From assembly GCA_036850795.1 (NCBI GenBank), contig JAAECO010000004.1, forward strand, positions 6,696,001 to 6,760,000: a stretch of DNA of 64,000 nucleotides, in the 5' to 3' direction. A program made the position numbers and the translations under genes. The stretch comes from Cordyceps javanica (lineage: Eukaryota; Ascomycota; Sordariomycetes; Hypocreales; Cordycipitaceae). Shown one piece after another: positions 34,761 through 46,273 of the stretch. A model generated the notes under the pieces. It worked only from the letters and a program-made list of their open reading frames with translations. It was not told the DNA's origin and did not search any database. Each line of letters starts with the position of its first letter. The stretch's first letter is position 1.

Positions 34761-35752
34761 CGAGGATAGGGTCACGACTTTACTTTGTTGAATAGCCTGG
34801 AGAAGTAACGGATTATTTTCACAGTAAATGATACAACTCAATTTATTGTTGCGCTCTCTACGGCTCCAAATCTCTATGATGTTTACTTCAGTATTATTGA
34901 TCCATATTGCTCATGAACTATCTCAGCAGGAAAGCTGGATCTAAAAAGCCGAGATTGAACCTCAGCCATTTACCGGCCGAAACGACATCACTTACATTGT
35001 GGCACCGGGCTTTCAATTGCCGCCGACTTGAATGAAGATTTGGCGGAACGTTGCGTTGCCTACATCTGTAGTGCGGCTGAAGAGAGTGCAGCGAAAAATG
35101 GGCTGTTTGCTTGCTCGAGACGAAGTAGAGGCCTGACGCCCGGAACGTGAGGCACTTGGCAGTCGATACGCCATGTACTGGAGCAGATCGGAGATGAAAG
35201 CGAAGTTAGCCAAGCATATTTTTTCTTTGGACGCATTGACACTGCTTTGTTTTTTCCATTTCCAACATTGAGCTCTACTTTCCGATTGCTGCATCTCTTG
35301 TAAACCGACTGATTAAGCTAGTGCTGCGCATACAGCCTTGTGTATAGCGGCACGTCAAATCACCCGATGGAGTCTAGTTTCATTTCTTTCTTCCTTGGCG
35401 TTCGTGGGTGAACCGAAAAGGGAAACCATCTCGCGGTGCGGAGCTCGAATCATTGGCCAGGATTGGGAGCCCGGACAGCCAAAGCGATATTCTGCCTGGA
35501 ACAAGCGTCACGGCGGATGTGGCTTCGTTCATCGAGCTGATTCTCATGTTCCACAATACGGGCAGTGTTTTTGGTAATCTCGCGGGAATTGCATCGCATT
35601 CGGATGCGACTTCGTAAGCTTTTTCGTTTTGGTCCACTACTGCTACAGAGCCGTAGAGGATATAAACTGTCATTAAAGTCCAATCTATATGTCTACCATC
35701 TTTCTCAGCAGAAGCACCACTCCACCCGACACAACCCTTCCTAGTTTTCATC
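34761..35752. other. Intergenic, nothing recognised
   Basis: Upstream region of the secreted esterase gene. ORFs are short and overlap on both strands. No gene is recognised. Confidence 0.55.
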
Positions 35753-36967
35753 ATGAAGTCATCTTTACCCTTCTTCGCTCTGGCAGCCGCCGCGGCGGCC
35801 ACCATCGTCCCGGGCCCAAGCGGTCCGTACGCCGTGGGCTACAGCACCGTGGTCCTGACCGACGGCAGCCGCCAGGACCCCTTTGCACCGACGCCACAGA
35901 AGCGGCGGGTGCCCGTATCGGCCTACCTTCCGGTGGACGTAAGCAACAAGGCGTGTCCGAAGCAGAAGCTCCCGTACATGACCCCCGCGGTGGCCGCACA
36001 CTACGACCAGGGAGCAGCCCAGCTGGGCCTGGCCAACGACACCTTTGCCAAGCTTGACATGGAGTACTGCGACCTCAGGAAGCTGTGCAGCAAGAAGACG
36101 CGCGGAAACTTCCCGCTGGTTCTCTACGACACTGGCGTCGGCCCTTCGCGAAGTCTTTACGGCGTGAAGGCGCGAAACCTGGCCAGCCAAGGCTACATTG
36201 TCGTCACCGTCGACCACCCCTACGATGCCGACATTGTCGAGTTTCCCGACGGCTCCATTGTCGAAGCAACCGCCTTCAATGGCACCGAAGCAGAAGTCGT
36301 TCACTTTCTCAAGGTATCCTCACGCGCACTCAGACAAAAAAACGATCAAGAAAAAAAAACGAAACTGACACGGCCGGCACATTAGGTTCGCGGCCAGGAT
36401 CTCTCATTCGTGCTCGCTCAGCTGCAGACTGGCAGCGTGCGCAGGAGCCTTCTCGCGCACTACCCGTCCGCCATTGACTTTGCGCGCACCGCCTCCGTGG
36501 GCCACTCCCTCGGCGGCGTCGCCTCGGAGCTCGTCGCCAACAGCGAGCACCTGGTGCGCGGCGCCGTCAACATGGACGGCGGCGTGCGCGAGCCCGTGCT
36601 GAGCGCGGGCTCCGACAAGCCCACGATGCAGTTTGGCCGTGCCGGTCACGGGGACGCGGACCCGTCGTGGGACGCCTTCTGGCCGCGCCTGCGCGGCCCG
36701 GCGGCCGAGCTGGCCCTCGCCAATGCGACGCACGGCACCTTCACCGACGCCCTGACGCTGGCCGCCCCGTTCCTGGGGGGGCTGCCACCCCAGGTCGTCA
36801 AGGCGCTGCAGGAGGAACTGGGCTCAATCGACCCCGAGGACGCCGAGAAGTCTATTCTCGGCGCGCTGGTAGCTGGGCTCGAGTTTGTCTTTGAGGGACG
36901 CTCAGACGGCATTGATCAGATTCATCAAAACTATCCCAGCCTTGCCGTCGTCAGAAGTCATCTGTAA
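35753..36967 (+). CDS. Secreted PAF-acetylhydrolase-like alpha/beta-hydrolase
   Basis: Two exons (35753-36313 and 36386-36967; 72-bp intron GTATCC..CATTAG, phase 0) encode 380 aa. A signal peptide is clear (MKSSLPFFALAAAAAATI). The alpha/beta-hydrolase core shows FPLVLYDTGVG before the oxyanion region, YIVVTVDHPYDADIVEFPDG as in PAF-AH-like lipases, and the nucleophile elbow SVGHSLGG with its Ser. An acidic NMDGG strand and the likely catalytic His in NATHGTFTD follow. It should be an extracellular esterase or phospholipase acting on short-chain ester lipids. There are several N-glycosylation sequons (NDT, NGT, NAT). It is well conserved in layout and most likely functional. Confidence 0.88.
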
Positions 36968-37434
36968 CTACAGCACGGACATCTGCTTCCCTAAAGGTCG
37001 TTGCGGAGTCGTTCGGCAGGAAATGAGAGTACATTGAGTACAGTAGACAACTTTGATAGAGAATAAATTTAACGAGGAGCACATTTGTATCGAGCCTCCT
37101 TATATCTGTCCAGGCTTCCGTCGGGTGAGCTGACTGAGAATGAGGCAAAGACAGGCCAACAATCAACCGTGACAGTGATTGACTTGGTCCTTCCAATTCA
37201 ATTCATACTCCGAACATACAAACAGGCCCCCTTGGGCTTGCTCGCGGCTGGCGTGATCTGAGTGCTTCCAAGATTCATTTCCCCAACCAATAACCAGCAA
37301 CCGAGTCTTGGAGACTCATCGCTGGCGCGTGGAAGACGACGAGACCCAAAAGCACGGCAATCCTTATTCTAATGTGCATCAGCGACCGTGAATGGGATGA
37401 AGTGCACAAGCTAAGGTAGTGAGAACCACGGCAA

Positions 37435-37453
37435 GGGGGGGGAGGGGGGGGGG
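37435..37453 (+). repeat. G-run (G8 A G10)
   Basis: Two long guanine runs split by one A and followed by CGG. They could form a quadruplex on the plus strand, and are prone to sequencing or assembly error. Confidence 0.8.
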
Positions 37454-38740
37454 CGGAATACACAAAGCATGGCCGAGTCAAAAGCCTAGACATACGTCCT
37501 GGCTGCATACCACGCCACCACGTCAAGTCGAGCGCTGCACCCGATAAGCTCTCGCATCGCGCTCCAGCTTTTGAATCATCCAAGAAGCGCCGCTGCCGTG
37601 TCGATGATATGGATACCACTCTCTGACAGCATCAGCGGTTTCCCCCAGCGGTCCATAATTCGGGAGCCCGGAGCGGCAGCGGCTTGGCGACGGGCCGCCG
37701 TAGGCGTGATCGTGGGCTGACCGGGCTTACCGTTGCATAGGTGGCTTGATCCTAGCACTGGTGAGTTATTCGCTGCATCTTCTGATTGAGTCATCAAGAG
37801 CCTCGCGATACATCCGAGCTCTAGGTAGGCCTCGCAGCGGTATCGTAGTTGTAGAGTTTGGCAAATGTGATGCTCCTGGCTTCGAAAGACTGGCAGGAAA
37901 ATCTACCAGGTGCTCTTGATAGAAGATTTGTGAGTCACAGGATTTCGCGGCATTTTGGAAGCGTCAACGTGGGTGGCCGCAGGATCTGCCTGGAATATCT
38001 TGCGAGACGCTACCTAGTGCCCTCACTGAGGCATGGCTGTCTCTGACTATCGGCGCTGCAAGTCTATTGCCATGTAGAAGCAAGAAAGCAGAATGCCGGA
38101 TAATAATCGAGACCTTTCGTCTAATACATCTAGGGGCATGCATACTACCCTGCTCAAAAGCAACTCTGCCAGAGGCTTAGTAGATGTTTGCGCCATGAAT
38201 ATGGTCTCCTCTTCTAGGGTTCTACGAGGTTTTGTCTTCAAAAAGCGCAGAGCAGGGCACAGTCAGCGAGTTTGTAAATCGCGACCTCGTGTCAAATTGA
38301 AGCTGCACTGCAGCCGGGCCGAGGCGAGGGGATGCCGGCAGAGGCGGTTGTCGACGGTGCAGCAAGGGAATGTTCGGTTGCTCGCCGATCCACTACAGAG
38401 AGTGGAAAGTCGTAAGGTGGACAGACCACGTACATTATTGGCGGTAGTTGAACAGTTACCAACTTGAGATTTTGCAAACTCATGTCACGTTACGGAAACT
38501 CTGAAAGCCGAGGAACAGGTCTGTCACATGCCACATATGTGTGCGTGTTTGACGACAGAGATGTGTATATAATATATTTTATAGACAAAAACCTATATAT
38601 TCATCTATATACATAACTAGCCAACCTGAAATACCACAGTACCGCGGTAGTACTCCGTACTTTTACTGCCAAGCATCAAAGTGGCACTAGCAACGGGGCC
38701 AAGGCCCATCGCTTTGCATTTGCCGCAACCTTGGTCTTGG

Positions 38741-38780
38741 GCCTCCACTGTTATAATCTAGCCTCCACTGCTATAATCTA
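38741..38780. repeat. 20-bp tandem direct repeat, two copies
   Basis: Two adjacent 20-bp units (GCCTCCACTGYTATAATCTA) differing at one base, T versus C at position 11. Non-coding context. Confidence 0.9.
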
Positions 38781-39887
38781 ATCAGATCCATCAGTAGACC
38801 ATCAGCTGCGCGAAATCTTGTCCTGACAACCTTGCTCGCTTCCACCAACTTCCACACATCGGAGCTCCGATTGAGGCGAACCAGAAGATTCATTGAAAAA
38901 TCAGTGAGCATGCCACTGCGTTCAGCGATCTGATATGAGAAGGCTCGTCCTTCTATAAGAGGGGATCAATCAGAAACGAGAGAGTCTTTGTCTTGATATC
39001 CGGGTGAGATCGACGATTCATGATTCGGGTGGGATGCCCGCCTTGGGGAGAAAGACGGCACTATACGGTGCACTTCATTTTTCTGTGCATCTTGCGTCCC
39101 GATGATAGATTTCTGTAGAGTTTTTTCTTAAGGTTTCAACTGTCGTATTGAGGTCTCGAACTTCCCTGTTTCTTCCTTCGCCTACTAACTAGTTCTTGCC
39201 CTCTCGTCTGGCCACAATTGGATGCAGAGCTCCGTGCTCAATACCCACGCATCCATTCACCTTTCCAGCGGTGAAATGTTTCTTCACCAGTCCACAGTGG
39301 GCCGACTGTCACACCCAAAACGGGTTTATCCTCGTCGGGGCCTGCATTGGATGCGACGGTGTGCTGCTCTGATGGCGGCAGGCCTGGATCATGGACTGCA
39401 TATGCGCCACTTAGGTGTATGGAACCCCCAAAAAAATAGAATTTGATGTCGATCACTTCAGCTGCTACCCCTGTCACAATGCGGGATGTTATGAATGCAA
39501 CGACTTTTCCAGTTATTTTAGCCTCGCGAAGCTAGAGCTGGCGGGCGGCGTGAACTCGGAGTTTGAGAGTTTTAGCAGCAGCCGCTGACGACGAATTCCA
39601 ATTGTACTCCTCGTTTAAAAGAACCCTACTAGTCCATACGAGGCGCTGGCGCATTGGATGATTCTGGGAAGGAATCTTTCAAGCTAGTGTCGCGTGCGCC
39701 AGCAGATGTAACCCGACTGCCCGCGAATACCGATGACACCCCCTCTGGTTGGGGGCCGTGCTTACTAGAGCGACCCTATTCGCCCAAGTATATTCTTGTG
39801 CTCAAAGTCTAAAACTCAGTCTTTCGAGACGTGAATGCTTAAAACAACTTACCAACATAGATTGCAAGGCCCGTTGTAGCCAGGACA

Positions 39888-40982
39888 ATGCAGCAGCAAC
39901 ACGACACTGAACAGCTCAGGCCCACGCCTAGAATGTTGGGGCCCATCACCACACCACTTACAGCCGTCTTGAACTGCCAGCATCCTGTCATGCTGGCAGG
40001 CATGGCAGAAGTCTCCGGCGGACGGCTTGCGGCCGCCGTTGCCAATGCGGGCGGCTTCAGTGTCGTCGGCGGCTACCAGTGCACTCCCGAGCAGCTTCAC
40101 CTTGCCATTGAGGATATGAAGCGTCGGCTTACACGCCCCGACCTGCCCTTTGGCGTCGCGATTGCGATCCCCAAATGCGGCGCCGGCGCGCGGAAAACGA
40201 ACAGGGACGCCAGCGCGGGCAAGCTCGACGAGCTGATTGACATGACCATCCGGAGCGGCGCGAAGCTGTTTGTGAGCACCGCCGGCGTGCCGCCGCGGCC
40301 CGTCATCGACCGCCTGCACCGGGCGGGCCTCCTGGTCATGAACCTGGTCGGGCACCCCAAGCACGCCGTCAAGGCGCTCGACGCCGGCGTCGACATGGTG
40401 TGCGCCCAGGGCAAGGAGGGGCGCGGCCACACGGGCAACATCCCGACGTCCATCCTGGTGCCGGCCGTCGTCGAGGTCGCGCGGCGGTACGCGCCGCCGA
40501 TGCTGGGAGGGGGATCGCCGGCGCTCGTGGTCGCCGGCGGCGGCATCGCCAACGGGCAGGGGCTGGCGGGCGCGCTGATGCAGGGCGCGGCCGGCGTCTG
40601 GGTGTGCACGCGGTTCGTGGCCTCGGTCGAGGCCGACGCCTCCGACGCCGCCAAGCAGGCCATCCTCGACTGCGACTTTGAGGGCACGGAGCGCACGCTC
40701 GTGCTCACGGGCCGGCCGCTGCGCATGCGCTCCAACGGCTACATCCGGGAGTGGCACGGCCGCGGCGAGGAGATACGGCGCCTCTGCAGCGAGGGCGTGG
40801 TGCCGATGGACCATGACCGGCAGGCAGGAAGGCCCGTCGACATGCCCGTCCTCATGGGCGAGGTTGCTGGCTCGATTACGGACATTCGGCCGGCGGGCCA
40901 GATTGTGCGGGACATGGCTAGGGAGGCGGCGGAGATGCTCAATCTTGGACGTGTCTATCTTGGCGAACGCAGCAAGTTGTGA
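39888..40982 (+). CDS. Nitronate monooxygenase (2-nitropropane dioxygenase family)
   Basis: A single exon of 364 aa; a second ATG at 39933 (MLGPITTP) may be the true start. The FMN-binding TIM barrel is evident: PVMLAGMAEVSGGRLAAAVANAGG at the N-terminus, then LFVSTAGVPP, AQGKEGRGHTGNIPT with the catalytic-region His, LVVAGGGIANGQGLAGAL phosphate loop, and GVWVCTRFVAS. The enzyme oxidises alkyl nitronates, protecting cells from propionate-3-nitronate or acting in metabolite synthesis. The central part of the gene is very GC-rich. It is the first gene of the 40-61 kb metabolic neighbourhood and faces the APH-like gene with only about 295 bp between their 3' ends. Confidence 0.93.
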   Translation: MQQQHDTEQLRPTPRMLGPITTPLTAVLNCQHPVMLAGMAEVSGGRLAAAVANAGGFSVVGGYQCTPEQLHLAIEDMKRRLTRPDLPFGVAIAIPKCGAGARKTNRDASAGKLDELIDMTIRSGAKLFVSTAGVPPRPVIDRLHRAGLLVMNLVGHPKHAVKALDAGVDMVCAQGKEGRGHTGNIPTSILVPAVVEVARRYAPPMLGGGSPALVVAGGGIANGQGLAGALMQGAAGVWVCTRFVASVEADASDAAKQAILDCDFEGTERTLVLTGRPLRMRSNGYIREWHGRGEEIRRLCSEGVVPMDHDRQAGRPVDMPVLMGEVAGSITDIRPAGQIVRDMAREAAEMLNLGRVYLGERSKL

Positions 40983-41277
40983 CCACAGATACTCGTTACT
41001 TTACTCATATAATGTCTCATCATTGCGTTATTTAGCAGGAGTCCATGGCAAACATTTGATTAAATTTTCCATCATCTGTACCTTTGTGATGCTACTCGTG
41101 TAAGCACCAAGTGCCTCGGCTCTTACTCAGCCTCACTCTCATTACAGCTACGAATACTCACACCAGTTCAGAACTCGCGCCACGGGAAATCCTATCTTAA
41201 ATGTGGAAAAGTAATTCAATTCGATCCGCCAATTTTTGAAATATGCCCATTTGGATAAAGGTACAAGAGATGCTTGC

Positions 41278-42508
41278 TCAGAGCCTTGCAGACTGCTGCC
41301 ACGCGTTATTGGTGTATTGTGTAAGTTTCCAGGCCAGGTCTGCCAAAGGATTCTTGATTGCGGCATAGGCTGCAACCTGCTCACTTCCTGCCTGGCCTGT
41401 AACCATGCGAGCCTCGATTCCTTGGCAAAGGACTGCCGTTTTCCACACGCTAAAAGCGATACCAAAGTCAAAGTCCGGCTTGGGGTTGTAGTCCCCAGAT
41501 TGGGCATACCACTCAACAATCTGCTCCGGCTGGGGCATGCCCGGCGTGCGGCCGGGTAGCAAGCTGGAGAGATCATAGGGTGATGCGCCGGGATGTCTGG
41601 CCATGTAGAAAAAGGTAAACAGGCTGCAAATGTCGGACAAGGGGTGGCCAATGGTCGATGTCTCCCAGCTAGACGACAACGTGTTAGTGAACTATCCCGT
41701 AGATTGAGAGTAGACTGTGTGTGTCCTTACTCTAAAATGCCGATGACGCGTGGCTCCGTCTTGTGGAATACTAGATTGTCCATTCTATAGTCGCCATGCA
41801 CGAGACATGCTCGATCGCGTGGCTGCACGCTCGAGTTTTGAAAGAATTGTACGCACTCGGCATAGTAGGGAAGCGGTCCAAGCGGTTGCTGGGTCGCGGT
41901 GTTGACGACCTTGGACTGACTTGCGCAGATGGCATCAAAGGAGCGGATCTGGCGCTTGTAGAATCCGCTGGGCTTTCCAAAACCCTCGAGGCCAACCTGG
42001 CGAGGATCAATGGCGTGCAGCTTCGCCAGCGTCTTGGCAGCCTCTTGCCAGATGGCCGCCCTCTCCGCCGCGCCCACGCCCGGGACGCCGACGTCTGCAA
42101 AGATGCGACCGTCCAAGAACTCCATGATGTAGAACGGGGTACCGATGACAGACTCGTCTTCACACATGACATATGGCTTAGGGACAGGCACGTCAGTGTT
42201 GGCCAGAGCAAGGAGGACCTGGTACTCCCGCTCTACTCGATGCGCATGCTTGGAGATTTGCTTCCCCGGAGGGCGCTTGCGCAGGACGTATCTTTGGCCA
42301 TCTGCCGCCGTTATCTGATATGTTGGGTTTGACTGGCCATGTTTGAACTGCCATGCAAGTTGTTGGTTAGCTGGCTCGCCCGCGAGCTGCCTGTTCCAAT
42401 GCCACTCACCTGCTTCAATTCAATGGGAGTAGCAATCTCTGGCACATTTTGTGCCAGGAAATTTTCTAACGCAGCTTGGTCAATCTTTTGACGAACTACC
42501 CCAGCCAT
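41278..42508 (-). CDS. APH-family phosphotransferase (ACAD10/11-type)
   Basis: Three exons: 42508-42410, 42347-41731 and 41668-41278 encode 368 aa. Junctions are in frame and use GTGAGT and GTAAGG donors. The kinase-like core shows YVLRKRPPGK (N-lobe lysine strand), FYIMEFLDGRIF hinge, LVHGDYRMDNLVF catalytic loop (HxDxxxxN form) and ILDWETSTIGHPLSD metal-binding segment made across the last junction. This is the type of domain found at the N-terminus of ACAD10/11, where it phosphorylates 4-hydroxyacyl-CoAs. Stand-alone fungal copies may do similar chemistry. The likely substrate here is unproven. Confidence 0.9.
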
Positions 42509-43924
42509 AGTAAATAAGTTGATATATGTAGAGAGAGTAAAGAGGAAAGTAATCTACAGAGACATTCACTGAAATCCTGTCATCGTCTCTGAATCGACGG
42601 CCACCATGACATAAATACTCTCTACAGTTTACACACCCCACCAACTCTGAACAACGCCACCTTGCACACGACACCAGTCCCTTCAGCGCCAAATCCAGTC
42701 CAGCTAGTAGAGTTACATGCTGAAGACTCCCTGCTGTCAGTTACCCTCCAGGGTGCCCGGACTTTGGGCTCGCCATCTTCGGTAGTTGTCGTGGGGGTGG
42801 CGGTAGTGGAGGAGTTGGTCCACAGGTCGCGCGACATGGGGTGGGTTAGAGTTTGACTCCATCGAAATTAATAACTATACAGGGTAGTTTTTGATGCATG
42901 GTTCATCTATAGTACGAGGTTTGCCCCATCTTCAGTACTTCACCCAATCTACCTGCCTTATCTTAAAAAATGCAGCGGTATATACGCGCGGAAGAGGCAA
43001 TACGACAGGTATCTACTCCGTACTCCGCACAAACCTGTGTAAAATCCCCCCCTCACCGTCCTTGTCAAAAACGCGGCCAGCCTCGAAGCTGAGAGGTCCT
43101 TGCGTGCGGCCTGTTCTGATTCAGCTTATAGTAAGCCCCATCCCGATCCCGATACAAAGCAGGGCCAAAAACAAGCCGGGCCGTCGCCCCAAACACGATG
43201 ATGACGCGAACTCCGAAAAGCACGCTCCCGATTTCCTTTTTCTCTCCAGTACTTAAGTATGGTAGGCGCGGAAAGTGTGAGACAAGGCGCGAATGTGTTC
43301 CTTCGCCTCGCCTTGGGTTGCCCAGATCAGATAAAGCACCGCAATGCCACGGTCTGCGGGCAGGGCTGATCAGCGATGGGGCCAAGACGGATGGACTATC
43401 CCTTTCAAGAACAGCTTGGTTGCCACTTTCGGCCCCCCTCTTGATTGTTGTTGCCGCACCCCCTGGCAATAAGTTATTAGCGAGGGGAGGGGCGATGCGA
43501 CGAATGCCGCAAGCCACGCGGAAAGCCGAACGCCTTTCTCGGACGCCACACGACTGGTTCAGGAATCTTGTCTCGTGAAGGTTTACTGGTTTGATGCTAT
43601 TGCCAAGGAGCTGGCATCGCCGAGCCGGCACATGTCCCAGAATAAAAAAAACTTCATCGAGAGTTTGTGGGGATCCTTTAACAGCGTCGTACTGGTGGTT
43701 TAGTTAGACCTTGCATGCATCCTGTCCACAGCAGCAGAGCGAGTAAGCCGTTGCGGGACCCGGACAGGTCAACCATGAACCGGCTCGTGGGGCTATTGCT
43801 TATAACATTGAATTACTGGCTCCTCTCATGCCTTTGTGACTCGGTCCCAAGTCTTCCTTCTTCCCCCCCTTCAAGTTACTATCTTTGGAGTATTGTTGTC
43901 TGGCTATTGCTGGCTGTCTGCAAA
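42509..43924. other. Intergenic, divergent promoter region
   Basis: Between the APH-like gene (leftward) and the MFS gene (rightward). One TACTCCGTA copy lies at 43014-43022. A 188-codon minus-strand ORF (43065-43631) is not protein-like. No gene is recognised. Confidence 0.5.
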
Positions 43925-45392
43925 ATGTCGCACACCGAGAAGTCTGCGCAGGCTGAGCCCTCTACTGCACCCATGGACAACGCCAACAACAGCAACAACA
44001 ACAACAGTGCAAGAGTGAGCTCGCAGCAAGACGCATCAGACTCCGAAAAGGCGGCGCAGCCTACCTCGTCACCGCCAGCGCCACCAGATGGTGGCGTTAC
44101 CGCTTGGCTTGTGGTGCTCGGCGGATGGTGCACTGCTTTCTGCAGCTTCGGCTGGCTGAATAGCATCGGTGTCTTTCAGCAATACTACCAAAAAGAGCTG
44201 CTTCGTGGCCAGAATTCGAGTACTGTCTCATGGATTCCATCGCTTCAGATATTCTTCATCCTCGGATTGGTAGGTTCATTCGACTTGCGCAATACATACA
44301 CCCCTTGCATTGCTGACCTGAATGGCAGGGTCCGATCGTTGGCACACTGTTTGATCGTTACGGACCACGAGGGTTACTATTGGTGGGCACATTGATGCAT
44401 GTTTTCGGAATCATGATGGCCAGTATCAGCACGAAATACTGGCAGATTCTTCTAGCACAAGGCGTCTGTTCTGGCATCGGTGTTTCTGCCGTGTTCCAAC
44501 CTCGTACGTTGACTACCTTTCAAGGCGAGTGGATATATCTACTAACACGTTGTTAGCTCTGAGCTGCGTTGCAGGATATTTCAACAAGAGACGAGGAGCT
44601 GCCTTTGGCATTCTTTCCACGGGCGCATCGGTCGGCGGCGTTGTTTGGCCAATCATGGTAACACATCTGATCCGGCTGGTTGGTTTCGGCTGGGCCATGC
44701 GGACCAGCGCCTTTGTCAACCTGGCACTGCTCACCATCCCGAACATTACTGTCCGCTGTTTCCAGCCGCCGGTTCCCAAGAAGGTGACGGGAGCGCAGCT
44801 CGCGAAGCCATTCCGCGAACTCGACTACCTACTCGTCGCGGCCGGTTTTCTGTTCCTTACCTACGGCGTATTCGTGCCACTAAACTACCTGCCTGTGCAG
44901 GCGGCCAGCACCGGGATGGATCCGAATCTGGTACAGTACCTTCTTCCTATTCTGAACGCAGCGTCTCTGTTTGGCCGTCTCTTCGCCGGCTTCATGGGCG
45001 ACAAGATTGGTCGGTTCAACATCCTGATCGGGTGCTGTTACCTGTCGGGCATCTGGATCTTGGCGCTCTGGATCTCTTCCAGCAGCCGATCGGCGATCAT
45101 CGCCTTTTCTGCGCTTTTCGGCTTCTCTTCTGGGGCCTACATCTCGCTCGTGACTCCCATTGTGGCGCAAATCTCGCCCCTGCCCGAGATTGGGTTCCGC
45201 ACCGGCATTGTCTTTTTCGTTGCCTCGATTGGTGGTCTTACGACAAACCCGGTCAGTGGCGCGCTGATAGATAGCTCGGCAGGCTACCCGGGTATGAAGA
45301 TTTTTGCTGGAGTTCTTTGCTTGATTGGAACGACATTTATCCTGGTCGAGCGTGTGCGGAAGACTGGGCCAAAACTTGCTGTTGCGTTTTAA
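43925..45392 (+). CDS. MFS transporter, monocarboxylate-transporter-like
   Basis: Three exons (43925-44269, 44329-44503 and 44557-45392) encode 451 aa, a typical size. The start ATG at 43925 (MSHTEKSAQ) is preferred over in-frame upstream ATGs, because fungal members begin with a polar Ser/Asn/Pro-rich cytoplasmic tail, seen here over about 55 residues. Twelve helices are predicted. MCT-type landmarks are PPDGGVTAWLVVLGGWC in helix 1, GVFQQYYQ, a DRYGPRG loop after helix 2, and the GRLFAGFMGDKIGR loop before helix 8. Relatives include riboflavin (MCH5) and monocarboxylate carriers. Beside metabolic enzymes it may import a precursor or export a product. Confidence 0.9.
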
Positions 45393-46273
45393 AATGTTTC
45401 AAAAGGAGTCAAGGAGGCATGTTACTTCAGAAAAGGTGAAAAGCTATAAAATGATATCTTACTATGAAATAATACAAAAATGAAGCTACTCTTGTCCAAG
45501 TTTTCAATTACGTGCGTGACGATTTCATGGCATGAAAACTGAGTTGTGCTTGACGACAGACAAGTAACGGTAGGAGGAGGCATTTGCATCCCGCAACCCA
45601 GAGTTATTCGGAGCAGCTATTCGCCATGAAACGTCTTTCCTCATTGAGACACAAATGAACTGTATTGTGTTTTTGCGCCACTCATAAGCTGTCTGCATAA
45701 CACGAGATAATAGTCATGCCTTTGATCAGATATCATCGCACTCGGGCGGAGTTGACCGATTTGGCGGAATGCCCATTTTGGAGAGCCGTGGAGCAAGCAT
45801 GGCAAGCAGAAGGTATCCAATTCGCTTTTAGTCTTGCTAATGACCGAAAAATACGAAGGCGAAGATAGCTCATCAGAGCTAGGACTCACTGCTTGGCATG
45901 TGCCGGTAAGATGTTTCCTGCCACTTCCCACTTCAATGTTCCAAGCTTTGAGCATTGCGCGAGCTTTCTATCTTGTTGAGTTTTCCATATAGATTACTAC
46001 AAAAGATATGAAGTTTAGAGGGATCGGGAATGTGAACTTTTTACATTTGCATCGGTTCCACTGTTCCTGGTGTGAGTCAGAATCTAGAACTCGGCTGCAA
46101 CAGGCAAATGGCAAAAGACACCATCTAGACCTCCAAATTCATAGATGGCTTGCTACACTCAACCGCACTGGAAAAGCGAGTACCAATTCTATCTTCCATA
46201 ACTTCTTAATTAACCCTCAGCTCAATATATACGGTGCCTTGTCGATGTATAAGTGATTGGATCGGCAGCTGCG
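45393..46273. other. Intergenic between convergent genes
   Basis: 3' flanks of the MFS and acyl-CoA ligase-like genes; AT-rich. No gene is recognised. Confidence 0.6.

Larger units (their letters stand above)
36968..39887. other. Longest gene-free stretch in the window
   Basis: 2.9 kb without a recognisable gene. It contains a G8-A-G10 tract (37435-37453), a TACTCCGTA copy (38651-38659), a 20-bp tandem duplication (38741-38780) and AT-rich sequence around 38560-38620. ORFs up to 124 codons are not protein-like. A gene made of very small exons could be missed here. Confidence 0.5.

Noticed and set aside
39849..40814. 321-codon ORF antisense to nitronate monooxygenase
   Set aside because: Shadow of a GC-rich gene; no recognisable motif, while the sense strand has a complete enzyme.
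43065..43631. 188-codon minus-strand ORF between the APH and MFS genes
   Set aside because: No domain, signal peptide or plausible composition; it lies in promoter space between diverging genes.
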